From Rhododendron vialii (Eukaryota > Streptophyta > Magnoliopsida > Ericales > Ericaceae), in NCBI RefSeq assembly GCF_030253575.1, contig NC_080561.1, positions 10,326,501 to 10,390,500 on the forward strand: a stretch of DNA of 64,000 nucleotides, read 5' to 3'. Positions within the stretch are counted from its first letter, which is position 1. The number at the start of each line of letters is the position of its first letter. The notes beneath the pieces were generated by a model, which was given only the letters and a program-made list of their open reading frames with translations, was not told the origin of the DNA and ran no database searches. The position numbers were made by a program, and so were the translations under genes. Of the stretch, positions 21,900 through 33,660 are shown in pieces.

Positions 21900-22988
21900 A
21901 GGGGAATACAAGATGCACTAGCTGATGTAAGGAAAAATGTGAGATGCTAAAAATTTGTTCGCTTGTTTGATTGTGATGTTGAAAAGCATGGCTCTAGTAA
22001 GTGCTTACGGGGGTGGTAGGCTGGTAGCAGTGGCAAGGTATTGTGGCGACAGTGAATGGAGGTGGTTGCGCGATGTGGTTGTTCAGCATGCCGGTGGTTG
22101 TTCAATGTGGTCTTCAGGCGATGGTGACAATAGTGCTTGGCATGGTAAGATTGTTCAATGCAGTAGTTATAAGTGTTATGCCTAGAAAATAAACGCACAG
22201 ATATTGCATGGTTCGCCAATTGCCTACAAAACTGCCAGAGGATTTCAATATGCGAAGGAGAATTGCTAAGGTTTCGCTCACCAAACGCCAATACAAGAAA
22301 CCAAACTCCATATCGCTATCTCACTCTCACTAGATTGCCACTCTTGGAGCTTACCACTACCCTTGGGCAATGGGAGGGGTTGCTATTCACATTCACACAA
22401 GGACAATTTGCTCAGACATCCCTCATGTTGATCTTCACAAAGCCAAGGAAGGGGACTCATTAAGTTGGAGCAAATCCAAGACCAAGCCTTCACACATGAA
22501 GAACATGTGCTAAGCTCTAATAGTTGGGTTCAGCAAAAATCATTTTGCCATTGAAAATATGAAAACTTTTTTTGCTAGAATCAGGTTATACATCGTTTGT
22601 TGGCCTCCATTTCATGTCATACCAAACACTTGCAAATGCAGGAAAATCACATATTCAGAAAATTCTGGCAGCAACACTTTGCGGTGTCATATATATGAAG
22701 CGCTCGTTTTGATCCTCAACATTATACATAGAACAATATTAAGCGCCTAGATTGGGAGACAATTGCATTCAAAACCGTCCAATGCACGTGAAACGTCCAT
22801 AATTTATGTACAAGTCCCATTTTTTCTTTAAAAAAAAAAAAAAAACTGTGAAATATAGGGTAAACAATTTTGTTTTTCCAAGAATCAGCAGAACGGGAGA
22901 ACTTATTAAAAGTCCAAGAAACATAAATAACTACCGTTTCTTTTATACTATTTGGTTTTTAAAAAATGAAAAAGAAGCCTTCTACGCG
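21900..22988 (-). other. Intergenic DNA with a degenerate copia-like LTR piece
   Basis: No gene is supported. About 22170-22520, read on the minus strand, has the look of a Ty1/copia LTR remnant (words such as GGCAATTGGCGAACC). It has no preserved ends. The rest is unassigned. Confidence 0.35.
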
Positions 22989-23022
22989 TTTTTTTTTTTT
23001 TTTTTCCGGTCAAACGGAAATT
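22989..23022 (-). repeat. Micro-retroinsertion (T17 CCGGTCAAACGGAAATT) with 11-bp target duplication
   Basis: CCTTCTACGCG occurs at 22978-22988 and 23023-23033 around a 34-bp insert that reads AATTTCCGTTTGACCGG plus poly(A) on the minus strand. The same 17-mer occurs at 46946-46962 with different flanks, also duplicated. Confidence 0.7.
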
Positions 23023-23155
23023 CCTTCTACGCGTTTGAGTCGTTCTCTAGCTCTTCACTTTTCTGCCATATTCATCACCAAACGTTACCGTCCAGTTAAA
23101 TTTCAGAGCACTCTCTTCCTTTCTTTAAACTGTAACTCATTAGCACAACTATACG

Positions 23156-23496
23156 AGTGTTTTGGCTAAATAATTGAGCCAGATTATTATTATTATTGTC
23201 CTTACTCTGATTTTTTTTTTGCATTTGTTAGTTTTCCATCGATTTTTTCGTCTCGATGAGAGAAATCTAAAAAGTAAAAATTATGATCAAAATCTTTAAA
23301 AAGTTCACTAAAGACAAAAATAATCCAAAACAAGCATATAAAATATAAGTTTGGTTCACAAATCTATACTTTTTAGGTTCCACTTGTCAATACAAACTAA
23401 TAATCCACAAAAGCAAATACAAAACTAATAAATGCAAAAAAAATAAAAATGAATAAGGACAAAAATAATCTGGCTCAATTATTTAGCCAAAACACT
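23156..23496. mobile_element. MITE with 33-bp terminal inverted repeats
   Basis: AGTGTTTTGGCTAAATAATT at the left and its exact complement at the right (AATTATTTAGCCAAAACACT), followed inward by GAGCCAGATTATT pairing. The inner words GTCCTTA and GCATTTGTTAGTTTT are shared with the element at about 47163-47485. I could not settle the target duplication. Confidence 0.7.
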
Positions 23497-25080
23497 TTGT
23501 ATCACAAATGGACAAGAAGAATTTTGATTCAACTATGACTCCTAATATTTAACGATCGACTGAAGAAATTCGGAGGTTTATAGTTGATTTGTTGAATTTC
23601 ATTATTTTTGTTTTTTTTCAAATAAAGATGCTAGGAAGAGATGTTATCACAATTTGTTTCATTTCTCCTGATGAATCAGGGGAGTATTTTTTTTTTTTTT
23701 TCTGACGGTAAGGGGTTTCTGGGGATCGGGCCACCTTATGCGCACCTCAATTAATTCTATCTCCAATCCGGTAAAAGACAGATCATTTAAGCCGGGACTA
23801 GGAAAAATCCCGGGAGTAGTTTGCTGTCTCTATCTCTCATTCTTTTTCTAGTACCACTTTTCACCATTTGATGAAATTTCCTTCTCTCAATTTGTGATAG
23901 CAATGGTCTTATTGACTTTTGGATTCCCATGTAAGACGTCTGTTTTAAAAAATTATTAGTACGAGTTTTCAACCTAAATATAAACTTCGAACATTTTATT
24001 GTAAGAATTATACGGTTCTTATCACTAGGGATGGCAACGGTACAGCTTGGTTTGTTTATTGGCAAAATCAAAACCAAAAACCGGAACATAAATCAAAAAC
24101 CAAAACCGCTGGTTTTCATTTTATCTGAACCCATAGCAAAAACCATAGTTATTGGTTCGGTTCAGCTTTTCACCAAAACGTGTGGTCAAAATTTTTAATA
24201 GAGGTAAAGACATCAAATATCCAATGATAGTCACGCGATATCATAGATATGAGGGCTTAAGTAGGGCAAATTAGTGCATTAGAGGCGCGTTTTATCTCAT
24301 TTTCCGCTTGATGCCGTGCTTTGTCTTGTTTTTGTATTTTTGTTAGTTTCGCAGGAAATAAGGCAAATTTTGCGCCAAGGTTGGATTGCAAGGCCTTGAA
24401 GCCAGATTGGATGTCGCAGTGGGAAGTAGAGGCATGAGGCGTTGGGTGACGTCGTTGGTGCCAACGGGGCGCCAAAAGTGCATGCAAAGCTCGAAAGGTC
24501 CACTAACAGAGGCGGTATCGATATAGCTCTAAGCTCTATCGATACGGATGTGGACAGCCGCGGGACAGAGATGCTTGTATTGATATCGGTGGCAACAGCG
24601 GGCAAAAATAGTTTTTAACGTTTTAATTCCAGATATTGGGGGTTTTGTATAAATACCCCTCTAAACTTCGTTTTTAGGGTTCCGAATATTAATTAGCAGC
24701 TTTAGACTACGTTGTTTTTCTTCAAAGCTCTTTTCCCATCAAGTTTTTGAAGCTTTGTAAGTACTCGCACTCTGGTAACTCGTATTAACTTTTGTTCTTC
24801 ATTAAAGTTGTTCGTTGGTGTTCGTTTAATTCATACCTCTTGTTTATTTTCTATCTCAAATAATAGAAGTATGTTTCAAACTAGGGTTTCTTTCGTACCT
24901 TGCTTAATAATGAGTGAGTAGTCATATAGGTAGGGTCGCGGGGTAATTAGCACACCATGGCCAGGCCGGACACGTTCTGTTTCTGTTTTAAAATAATAAT
25001 GGAAAGGCAATTTTAGGTTAGGAAAGTACTTCCGTTAGACGAACTCATGCATTGTCGGAGCTCATGTGTTAGAAATAACT
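23497..25080. other. Repeat-derived DNA with an LTR-like stretch
   Basis: TAGGGATGGCAACGG at 24028 followed by AACCAAAACCG words looks like one end of an hAT element. About 24240-24990 looks like a retrotransposon LTR: TATAAATACCCC (24650), then a leader-like stretch and AGTGAGTAGTC. Neither has a partner end that I can defend. No intact coding sequence is present. Confidence 0.35.
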
Positions 25081-25204
25081 TATTTTGATTACTCCCTCCG
25101 TTCCAATTTGAGAGTCCCGCTTTGGGATTCCAACTTTTCAAGGGAGTATAATTATTACTTGCACAGATTTTGAAATTTTCAATTTTGCCCGAGGGCTGCT
25201 TTTC

Positions 25205-26570
25205 CCCCCCCCCCCTGACACCCCACCCCCCGGCCCCACACCCCATTTCCCATATTACCCCCTCCCCTCCCCCCATTTTACTTCTCCTGCCCCTCCCTCC
25301 TCCCATTTACTTTTTTTTTTCTTTTTCCCTCTTTATTTTCTTTTTGTTTCTTTTCGGCTGGATTTTTTTTTTTCGTTTTTTTTCTCTTTATTTCCTTTTA
25401 TTCCTTCCACTTTGAATCTTTTTTTTTTCAATTATTTTCTTTATTTGTTTCTTTTCCCATTTACCTCCCTTCTTTTTTTTTTTTGGTTAACTCAAATTCT
25501 ATTTTCAATTAAGATTACAATTAGTGTTCGGGAACTAATTACGAAATGTATTTTGCAAACGACATACTAATCCAAAATACAAATGTTATATTTAGGATTA
25601 CTTTTTTTTAACTATAGTACAATTTAATAAATTTGTTAACTATTATTTAGCATAAATCCTCTTAACTGATTCAGTAGTATGTTGCTTCAAATCACGTCTC
25701 TACTCCATAGGATTGCAAATGGCTGGTTTCTATTTTTTTTATAACTAAAACGGAAACGTTTTAGGGGCTTCGTAGGGGCTACTGTGCCAATGAGGGCAGT
25801 TGAGCCCCCCGGGTCCCACCTATTTTTTCATTTATTTTTTTATTTAATTACTTATACCTTATTTATTTAATTTCTATAAATACACCATTTGTATATTTAA
25901 AAATATAATTCAAGAATTAAGTGTTTTAATTGTCAATTCAGTTAAATCAGAGCAAAGATCGTTTTTATTATTATTTTATTTTAAATGGTCATAATGAATT
26001 TTTTGGTTTAAGGCCTTTCAACAAATACCCTAAGACTCATTATTTAGTTTCAAAACTCTCTTAGGGTGTCCATTGAAAGGCCTTGGAGCCAAAAATTTAC
26101 TAGATCCATTTAGGATGAAATGATCAGAAAAATAACAACTTTGCACCGGTTCAAACGGATTGAAAATTGAAACACTTATTTTAGTAACTATATTTTTTAA
26201 TCTATAAAGGTCAAAAAAATAAAAATAAAACAGTCGGATAAACATGATCAATTAAAACACTTTTTTTTTCTCTCAATTACTTTACAAAGCCTAAAATTAG
26301 ACTTGAACCTATTATTAAAGAGAGAAAAAAATTCAAACTGGAAAGAACGAAAAAGAAATAAAATGAAAAAAAAAAAGAAACTGAAAATAAAATGAAAAAA
26401 AAAAACGAAACTGAAACTGAAAAGAAAAAGAAAAAAAAAAACCAAACGGTAAAGAAAAAAAGAAAAAAAGAAAGAAAAGAGAGAGAGAGAGAGAGAGAAG
26501 AGAGGGGGGTAGAATGGGAAAAGGGAGGTGGGGCCGGGGGGGGGGGGGGGGGGGGGGGGGTGTGTGTCGG
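25205..26570. repeat. Diverged inverted pair of polypyrimidine tracts
   Basis: 25205-25490 is a C- then T-rich tract and 26265-26570 is its approximate reverse complement. Shared landmarks are CCGGCCCCAC, CCACTTTGAATC versus CCAGTTTGAATT, and the preceding TTCAATTTTGCCC versus GGGGCAAAATG. The right copy contains a 25-G run (26536-26560). The pair could be the arms of one element, with the AT-rich 25500-26250 as its core. Confidence 0.5.
25916..26190. mobile_element. Diverged copy of the inner foldback unit of the 6.2-7.1 kb element
   Basis: AATTAAGTGTTTTAATTG, AATGGTCATAAT, the pairing AAGGCCTTTCAA and TTGAAAGGCCTT, ATGATCAG and TTCAAACGGATTGAAAATTG follow the same order as in 6425-6690. 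This shows that the inner unit is a mobile hairpin family of its own. Confidence 0.65.
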
Positions 26571-26700
26571 GGGGGGGAATAGCAATTTTCATTTTGCCCC
26601 TTATTTTTGGAATAGCTTTTGAAATTTTGAAATGGAAATATGTTGTCTCCAGGCGGCAAAGTTGATAAAAGTCAGTTCAAGCATACAAAATTGAATACAA

Positions 26701-26740
<40 letters not shown>

Positions 26741-26755
26741 ACTTTGTCTTTTTTG

Positions 26756-26880
26756 AAGGGTAGTGATTTTGCTACACATTTTTTTGATAATGGCACACCC
26801 TGCAAATGTTTTTTTGGTACAAAAATACACTTGCAGGGTGTGACATTATCAAAAAATAGTATAGCAAAATCATTTCCCTT
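26756..26880. mobile_element. 125-bp hairpin MITE
   Basis: AAGGGTAGTGATTTTGCTA at the left pairs with TAGCAAAATCATTTCCCTT at the right, and CACCCTGCAA with TTGCAGGGTG inside. A CT/CA microsatellite (26701-26741) precedes it. Confidence 0.65.
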
Positions 26881-27002
26881 TTTGAATAAGGGTAAAAAAG
26901 AAAGAAAAGTTGGACCCATTCTTGTTTTGACTTGTCAAATTGGGCCTTCATTTCGGAACACCCAAAAAATGAAATATGGACTCTCATTTTGGAACGGAAT
27001 GA

Positions 27003-27242
27003 GGTGGTGTTCCAACTAAGAAAAAAGAAAGTTTTAGAAAAAAGAAGGTAATTTCATGCCTAAAAGTTATGCGTTTACGTAAATAATTTTCCTACTAATA
27101 TGGATCTTGTTTGATAGATTTCATTAAGATCTTTTATACGGTGCAAGAAAAATCAAAAAATTATTTTTTATTTTCATTATATTTGAGTTTGAAAATTGAA
27201 GAAAAAAAACTTTTAAAAAAAAAACCCTACCCGGAACACCCC
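27003..27242. mobile_element. Tourist-like MITE
   Basis: GGTGGTGTTCC at the left and GGAACACCCC at the right, each flanked by TGA (27000-27002 and 27243-27245). The core is shared with the Tourist-like element at 16479-16705 (TTGATAGATTTCATTAAGATC, then TTTGAGTTTGAAAATTG). A third, inverted copy without clear ends lies at about 27650-27875. Confidence 0.6.
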
Positions 27243-28072
27243 TGAGTATGTTTTATGACTTGATTTCTTAAAATGCATGGATAAAATCCTCTTATAAAAC
27301 CTCTATTGGAAAGGGTAAAAGTCTATATGTCACCCATAAAAAGAAAAACAGTGCTATTGGCACAGCAGGTACTGTGCCAGTAGCATTTCTGTAAAAAGAA
27401 AGAAATCCTTGTTTGTGTGTGGACAAAATAATACTTATATGTGTACAGCTCGTGTGCAAATTCATTTTGAAAGAAAAAGTCTCCTGGCCCCAATTTTTTT
27501 TTATCTTGCTCATAATAAAAGAACTCTTTTTAAAATCAGATTTTCGCCTATGTGCATACATGTAATCAAAATCCATTTGGCCCAAAAGTAAACTTGCACA
27601 GTGGACCTCTTTAATATGATCGACCAGTTTTTCTTCATTTCAGTTTACCCGCTTTCTTTTTAAATCTTTTTTTTTTAAAAATAATATAATTTTAAGCTCA
27701 AATATAATGAAAATAAAAAATAATTTTTTAAATTTTTTTTGCATTGTTTAAAAGATCTCAATGAGATCTATCAAATAATATCCATATTGATAGAAAATTA
27801 TTTGCATAAACATATGATTTTTGAACTTAAAATTACTTCTTTTTCTAAAACTTCATTTTTCACAAAACTGGAACGGCACATTGTTGACTTTGAAGCTCTA
27901 CATTTAATTCACTGATCGTTGCAAATTAGTTCACAGATGATTTTGGACTCAAAGTCTATATTTGCAGTTAATGAAGAACAAGTTTTCTGCAAGACGATTT
28001 TTGCTCAACGGAAATATTTTGAATGGTCATTTTCTTCTTTTCTGCAAAAAGGAAGTTTCAACAGAAGAGAAG

Positions 28073-28093
28073 GCGGATCAAAAAAAAAAAAAA
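28073..28093 (+). repeat. Micro-retroinsertion (GCGGATC poly-A) with 12-bp target duplication
   Basis: ACAGAAGAGAAG occurs at 28061-28072 and 28094-28105 around 21 bp reading GCGGATC and an A run. The GATC-poly(A) end matches the minus-strand inserts at 6233-6252 and 55210-55233. Confidence 0.65.
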
Positions 28094-28219
28094 ACAGAAG
28101 AGAAGACAACGAAACTACATCAGAGAAAACACACAGAGCATTACAAGAACAATTATCATTCTCTCCTACACTTCATTTTTCATACAATTACTTTGAGAGA
28201 TTCGTGAGCAAAATTGTTA

Positions 28220-28496
28220 CTCCCTCCGTTCTTTTTTTAGAGTCCAGTATTTCATTTTAGGTTGTCCCTTAATAAGTGCCCATTTTGTAAAGTTAGTGGT
28301 AAAAGTTAGTGCATTTTTCATTTTGCCTCTAAAAATAGATTCCATTTTGAAAAGTTAGTGAGTAAAAGTGCAATAATGATATTTCCATAGAGGGTAGAAA
28401 AGGTGGAGATAAAAGTTGATGTAAAATGTGTAATGATAATATTTTATTAATAAGTTGGAGTTATGAAGCATGATACTTTAAAAGGGACGGAGGAAG
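28220..28496. mobile_element. Stowaway-type MITE
   Basis: CTCCCTCCGTTCTTTTTTTA at the left and GGGACGGAGGAAG at the right, flanked by TA (28218-28219 and 28497-28498). Confidence 0.75.
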
Positions 28497-28960
28497 TATA
28501 TCTACTCTTTGAGGAGTGTTGTAATTGTGAGCTACAAATTCTATTATCTTTTGAGAGATTAAGTGCTTGAGAAATCAAACACTAGTTTTGTAATTCCAAA
28601 AACGGGGGTTTTGTTTTTGAAATGGGTTTTTGAGGATTTTGTACTTTTAATCCTTGCGGTTGTCTAGCTCCTCTGGAAAACTAGGAGCGACGGTAATTGT
28701 AAGCACCCGCAAGGCTTACTAGTGTAATATATTCCATTTTTATTAGTGGAACCTTCAAGCGATTACCTTGGAGAGAAGCGGAGTAGACTGGACCGTGGAC
28801 AAATTAAAACCGAACCACTATAAATTGATTTTGTACTTCTTAACTCCCTCTATATATTTGCTAATTAGTTATTTGCCTTTGTAGCTTTTAATTGGTAATT
28901 TTTAATTAGCAACCCTATTCAACCCCCCCCCCCCCCCCCCCCCCCGGTCCTTTAGGTTGC

Positions 28961-30852
28961 TGTCTAGGTAACATCATGTGAGCGGGGAACCAAAATTTGT
29001 TCTCCGCCGCGCATAGGTAAATGGCAACCATAAAGGTTCGCATCTTTTGAGGTAACTTTTTCTCACTAAAATCAAACGTTTTTAAGAACATCAAATGAAG
29101 CAGATAAGTCCAGGACTTGTTGCGAGTGTTATAAACCCTATGACCGTACCTCATTTTTAACTATATTTATAAAAAACCAAACAAGTTCTTGAGTTTAGTT
29201 AATCTCTACATCGAACACGAGAGGTTGCTACCTAAGAGCTAGTTTAAACAGTAACAACCCGTATTTTTTTAGTCAGCACATACCACCGTCTTTGTGGATT
29301 CGACTCCGATCTTACCAAATATTGTGCTACGTTGATCTCAATCCGACGCTTGGGACAACCCGTTAATTTAAGACTAGGAAATCGTCAAGCATCCAACCAC
29401 AAAATTAATATCCCAAAAAGCCAACAAACGAATACACTATTACATCATAGGTTCAAAGACTCCAAAAGCCATTGTTCAACAACAAAATATATATCCAAAA
29501 AAAAAAAAACTAACTAAAACACCAAATATTCATTGTCAAAGCAACAAATTAATTATTTTAGAAAGTGAGGCGGGAGGGAGGGAGACGGAGAGATGGGAGA
29601 GACTGAGGCGGAAGGGTGATTTTAGAAACCCTAACTGAGATAGACTGGGGTGTATTTCAGTATGTAGGGGTAAATATATAAAAGTATTTATGTAATTATA
29701 TTTCAATTTGGTTACAGTTACAGTTTGGTTAACCACAATCGGAATCAAACCGGATTTTTAAATTTAATAACCAAAACCATGTTTGAAAATTTGGTTAAAA
29801 ACCGTACCAATCGGTTCCGCACGGTTCAAACAAAATTGCCCTTCCTAGTTCGCACGTGTACGATGGGTCATGTGCCATATTCGTAATTTTGAGGGGTAAA
29901 TCTCTCGAGAGGTAGGAGATACAATTACTCCATTTACAAGTCAAATTAATGTTGAGTGCAAGTATAATTTTTTTTCCAATGTGAAGAAATTGATGTGAAC
30001 TGAAGTTTGAATATTAAAAGTTGAGATGAATCCGTTTCACCCTGAAAACCGATTATCGCACTCATAATCAAGTGAAAGATAAAATCATATTGTTATAGTG
30101 GTTCGTGTGTAAATTGAGACAAAAAGCAAGCAAATAAGATACTCTTTTCGTCCCGTTTTATTTATCAAGAGTTTTTTAATTTGTTTATCCTCCTTGAAAA
30201 GTCAAAGAAAAATATATGTAAACAAGAACAAATAAATTACTGTAATTCTCATAAATAAGTCAAAGTAGTTTTGAAGGTAGAAGACAAGGGAAAATGTGGT
30301 AAATCATATTAAACTTTATTTTCCATTTGAAAGTTGAGTTTTTTATATCAGTTGTACCGAAATAATGAGAAATGATGAGAAAATTTACCTTCTTGTATCG
30401 TTCTAAATACTTCATCCGTCTCCATTTAATAGTTCTTTTCGAAAGTTTGTACCACTTTTCAATTGATTTTATCTCCTAATTTATAATATTTTTTGATTTT
30501 AATAACATTGTTTTATAGAACTAATTGAAATCTATCAAATACGATTCATATTGTATATAAAATTTATTACCAATTTAATAATATAATTAATTTTTTTATC
30601 CGGTTAGAATAGAACATTCAATTTCGATCCAAGAAAGATAGAGACTCACATACTTTAATTTTTCTGACTCGAAAATATTTTCCTACAAAATATATCTTCC
30701 AAAAATGAAAGAATTTTTGTTTTTTCTGCAAAATTCTTTTGTTTGGTGAACGTACATATAAATACTAATTATTTTGCGTCACTTATTTTTGGTAATAAGA
30801 AGATTTCATATAAAATTAAACGTGACAAAGTCGGGGTATTTAGCCCATGTAA
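28961..30852. other. AT-rich repeat-derived DNA
   Basis: No gene is supported. 29690-29849 is GGTTT-rich and ends in TTGCCCTTCCTA, like an hAT terminus. About 30404-30620 is a Stowaway relative (TACTTCATCCGTCTCC at its left end) with an uninterrupted copy of the sequence that is split at 4741-5058. Confidence 0.4.
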
Positions 30853-31408
30853 GAGCATCCACAATGTAATAATCAAAAGTGGATGATCAAAACTTGTCAC
30901 ATTAGATTTTGATTATCCATTTAGAGGTTGTTAAAATTAACAATATCAAGTCCCACATTGTTTATTTTTAGCCCATAATCAAAATGAGTTGGAAAAAATT
31001 CAAATCTAACGGTCAGTTTTTTCCTTATCAATCTAATGGTCTACATTGAACGATATTCTAGTAAAATAAGTGAAAGTGGAAAGTATTTGTTAAAATTCAT
31101 AAAGTGATCAATATTGTTAAATGAACAACCACTTGCTAAAGTGAAGAGTGAGTTTTACCTACCAATAAAACATTTGTTTTAGGGAGAGTGACTCACTTTT
31201 CCATGATAGTTGTACTTGATTGAAAAGATGTGGGGACCATTAAATTTAGTTATTGACAAAAGATTGTTAGTTTTGATTATTCAAAGGCCAAAATTTGATG
31301 AGTTGCTAAAAGGTTGCTAAGTTTAGTTATTACAATGTAAGCAGTTTTTTAGCACACATTGCTAACTTTAGCAACCTTTTTGTTTTGATTATTATATTCT
31401 GGATGTTC
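30853..31408. mobile_element. PIF/Harbinger-type MITE, 556 bp
   Basis: GAGCATCCACAATGTAATAA at the left and, reversed, GAACATCCAGAATATAATAA at the right. TAA flanks both sides (30850-30852 and 31409-31411). Confidence 0.72.
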
Positions 31409-31551
31409 TAAGATCATTACATTATTGTTCCAACATAAAAAAAAGCTGTAAAAATAAAACAACATTGCTAGTAGAATTTAGAGAGAAAGCATCATTTGCC
31501 AACCTATCCGCCCATCTATTTGTTATGTGAGGGTAGGGCGGCAATGGGGAG

Positions 31552-31886
31552 TAGGGGTGTGCACGGGTCGGGTATGGCCCGCAACCCGAACCCTACCCAA
31601 CCATGTCTGGTAAGGAAAATTCAAGCCCGCAACCGAATCGACTGATGGTATAGACCCGTCCGCAAGCCCAATTTTTTTTACTTCGGGTTGGGTTGGTTGG
31701 TGTAGCCTTTAAGTTGGTCGGGTCGGGTCCGACCCCCAAGGGTAAGGAACGAACAGACCTGAAGTTCGAACCGAAACTCATTTTTTTAACAAAACCCAAC
31801 CCTTACCAACCGAAGCACCTATTCGGAGCCGCCCGAAACCCTTCGGGTCGGGTCGGGTCGGGTCGCGCGTTTTTTACACACTCCTA
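31552..31886. mobile_element. hAT-like MITE
   Basis: Starts TAGGGGTGTGCACGGGTCGG; the right end reversed starts TAGGAGTGTGTAAAA. GGGTCGGGTC-type subterminal repeats fill both ends. Flanks ATGGGGAG (31544-31551) and ATGGGAAC (31887-31894) match at 6 of 8. Confidence 0.72.
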
Positions 31887-32048
31887 ATGGGAACGGATCA
31901 GATTCGGAGAGTATTATCTTCGTCCCCAATCCCCGAACCCGATCCCCAATGGGGATTTGTTTTCTCCCTTCATCCCTGTTTCTCGTTCCGATTGGATTCG
32001 GGGATCTAAAGTTTTTTACTAAAAAAAATTAGATTTGCTAAACAACTA

Positions 32049-32281
32049 CTCCCTCTGTCCCAATTTACTTGTCCCAATTCTATTATAATTGGATAAAAAA
32101 ATTAATTATATCTTTAAATTGATAATGAATTTTATATCCAATATGAATCTTGTTTGATAGATCTCGATTTGTTCTATAATACAATGTTTTTAAAATCACT
32201 TAAAACATTATAAATTATAAGATATAATCAATTGAAAAGTGGCACAAACTCCAAAAAGTGACAATTAAATTGGGACAGAAG
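32049..32281. mobile_element. Stowaway-type MITE
   Basis: CTCCCTCTGTCCCAATTTA and, reversed, CTTCTGTCCCAATTTAA, flanked by TA (32047-32048 and 32282-32283). The inner words are shared with the copies at 4565 and 30404. Confidence 0.8.
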
Positions 32282-32480
32282 TAGTAAAATCAAAAAAGAA
32301 ACTTTTAATGAATAAAAGATTCAAAATATGATGCAGAATTTTAAGGACATTATAACTGAAGCTGAAGTAAAAAAGAAACTTTTTCTAATTGAAGCTGAAG
32401 TAAAATAAACTGAATTTTGCTTACAATACAAGCAGCACAAAATATATGTGTGGCACTGAAAAGTGAGAACTAAGAGTGAG

Positions 32481-32887
32481 TAGGCTTGTTAATGGGCCAG
32501 ATCCAATCCGGATCTGAAAGATCTAAATTCGATCCGGATCTGATAAGACCCAAATTCAATAAGGCTCGAATCCGATAGTGGCAATCCGGATCCGAATCCG
32601 AAAAATTTGTATTCGATCCGAAAACTTTTTTACTTATTTAAAAAATTAAAATAAAAAAATAAAAATAAAAATAAAAATACAACTTATTAAACAATTTTTT
32701 TTCAAAATAAAAAATTTACTATTTTTTTAAAAAAAATTAAAAAATAAAGTTCGGATTCGGATTGATAACGGATTTAATCCGATCCGATCCGTATTTAGAT
32801 TACCGGAATCGGATTATCGAATCGACATTATTAGATCGGATTCGGATTCGGATTTTTCGGATCGGATCCGGTCCACTGACAGGCCTA
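32481..32887. mobile_element. hAT-like MITE
   Basis: TAGGCTTGTTAATGGGCC and, reversed, TAGGCCTGTCAGTGGACC at the ends, with many GGATCGGAT words inside. Flanks AGAGTGAG (32473-32480) and AGAATGAG (32888-32895) match at 7 of 8. Confidence 0.75.
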
Positions 32888-32970
32888 AGAATGAGAATGA
32901 AAAGTAGCTTAAGAATGAGAATGAAAAGTAACCCTAGAAAAATATAAATAATACAAAAAGATATAAGAAA

Positions 32971-33064
32971 TGATTTTGTCACTTTTTTTTTTGTTAACGT
33001 CATTTTTCTGCAAAAATATATTTACAGAAAAATAACGTTAACAAAAAAAAGTGTAACAAAATCA
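32971..33064. mobile_element. 94-bp hairpin MITE
   Basis: TGATTTTGTCACTTTTTTTT and GTTAACGTCATTTTTCTG pair with their near complements on the right around a short loop near 33015-33025. Confidence 0.6.
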
Positions 33065-33660
33065 ACCGCCAAAGGTATACATATGTTTCGAAAAATCGAG
33101 GAAAGGCGAGAATATGTTTGTCCCCCCGCCCCCCCCCCCCCCCCCCCCTTTTACCCCGATCCCCGAAAAAATTTCATATCCTACCTAATCCCTAAAGAGA
33201 TATCGAAATTATCGATCCGTTGGTTGTGGGGATGGGATTGAATACGGGTGGATCGGACGAAATGACCATCTGAGGGTCCTGCCCTGCAATCATGAATGAT
33301 AATAGCCCTCCTAGGGGTGATGATAATCCGTGTTTTTATGTCACTTTTCTTGCGAATCCATTTTACACGCAACGTTCAGTACAACTGACCCCAAGTGGGA
33401 AGAAGACTAATACTGAATGCGATTAGATAAAGTGTTATCCAAACGGTCCCTAAGCATAAAATAAAGCAAACAGCAACTTTATTACAACTTGTCAACCACT
33501 TTCCGTCTGCCCCAGATTCGGCGCTCTCAGCTCAGCTCTAGCCGCAGCAGGGTTGGCTGCTCCTCCCAACCTTTTGCGCTCTCTCTCTCTCTCTCTCTAC
33601 AAATTTTGACACACAAATCTATACATGCGACGTAACGCGTAAAAGGCGGAGATTAGTGGG

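Larger units (their letters stand above)
27918..28960 (+). mobile_element. Ty1/copia-like LTR fragment with nested insertions
   Basis: The stretch 28510-28920 has the order seen in copia LTR 3' halves: GGAGTGTTGTAATTGTGAGC, a GAACCTTCAAG segment, ACCGAACCACTATAAATTG and CAACCCTATTCA before a C run. It is interrupted by a Stowaway MITE (28220-28496) and a micro-insertion (28073-28093). Neither a primer-binding site nor the other LTR was found, so it is a solo or truncated LTR. Confidence 0.5.

Noticed and set aside
21947..22291. 114-codon minus-strand frame
   Set aside because: Overlaps repeat-derived DNA, shows no domain and no splice partner.
25170..25415. Long phenylalanine- and proline-rich reading frame, and its counterparts at 26248-26659
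   Set aside because: Pure products of polypyrimidine and polypurine tracts in several frames at once.
24028..29849. A single 5.8-kb hAT element between TAGGGATGGCAA and TTGCCCTTCCTA
   Set aside because: Both ends look hAT-like, but the flanking 8-mers match at only 5 positions and no transposase piece was recognised between them. More likely two separate remnants.
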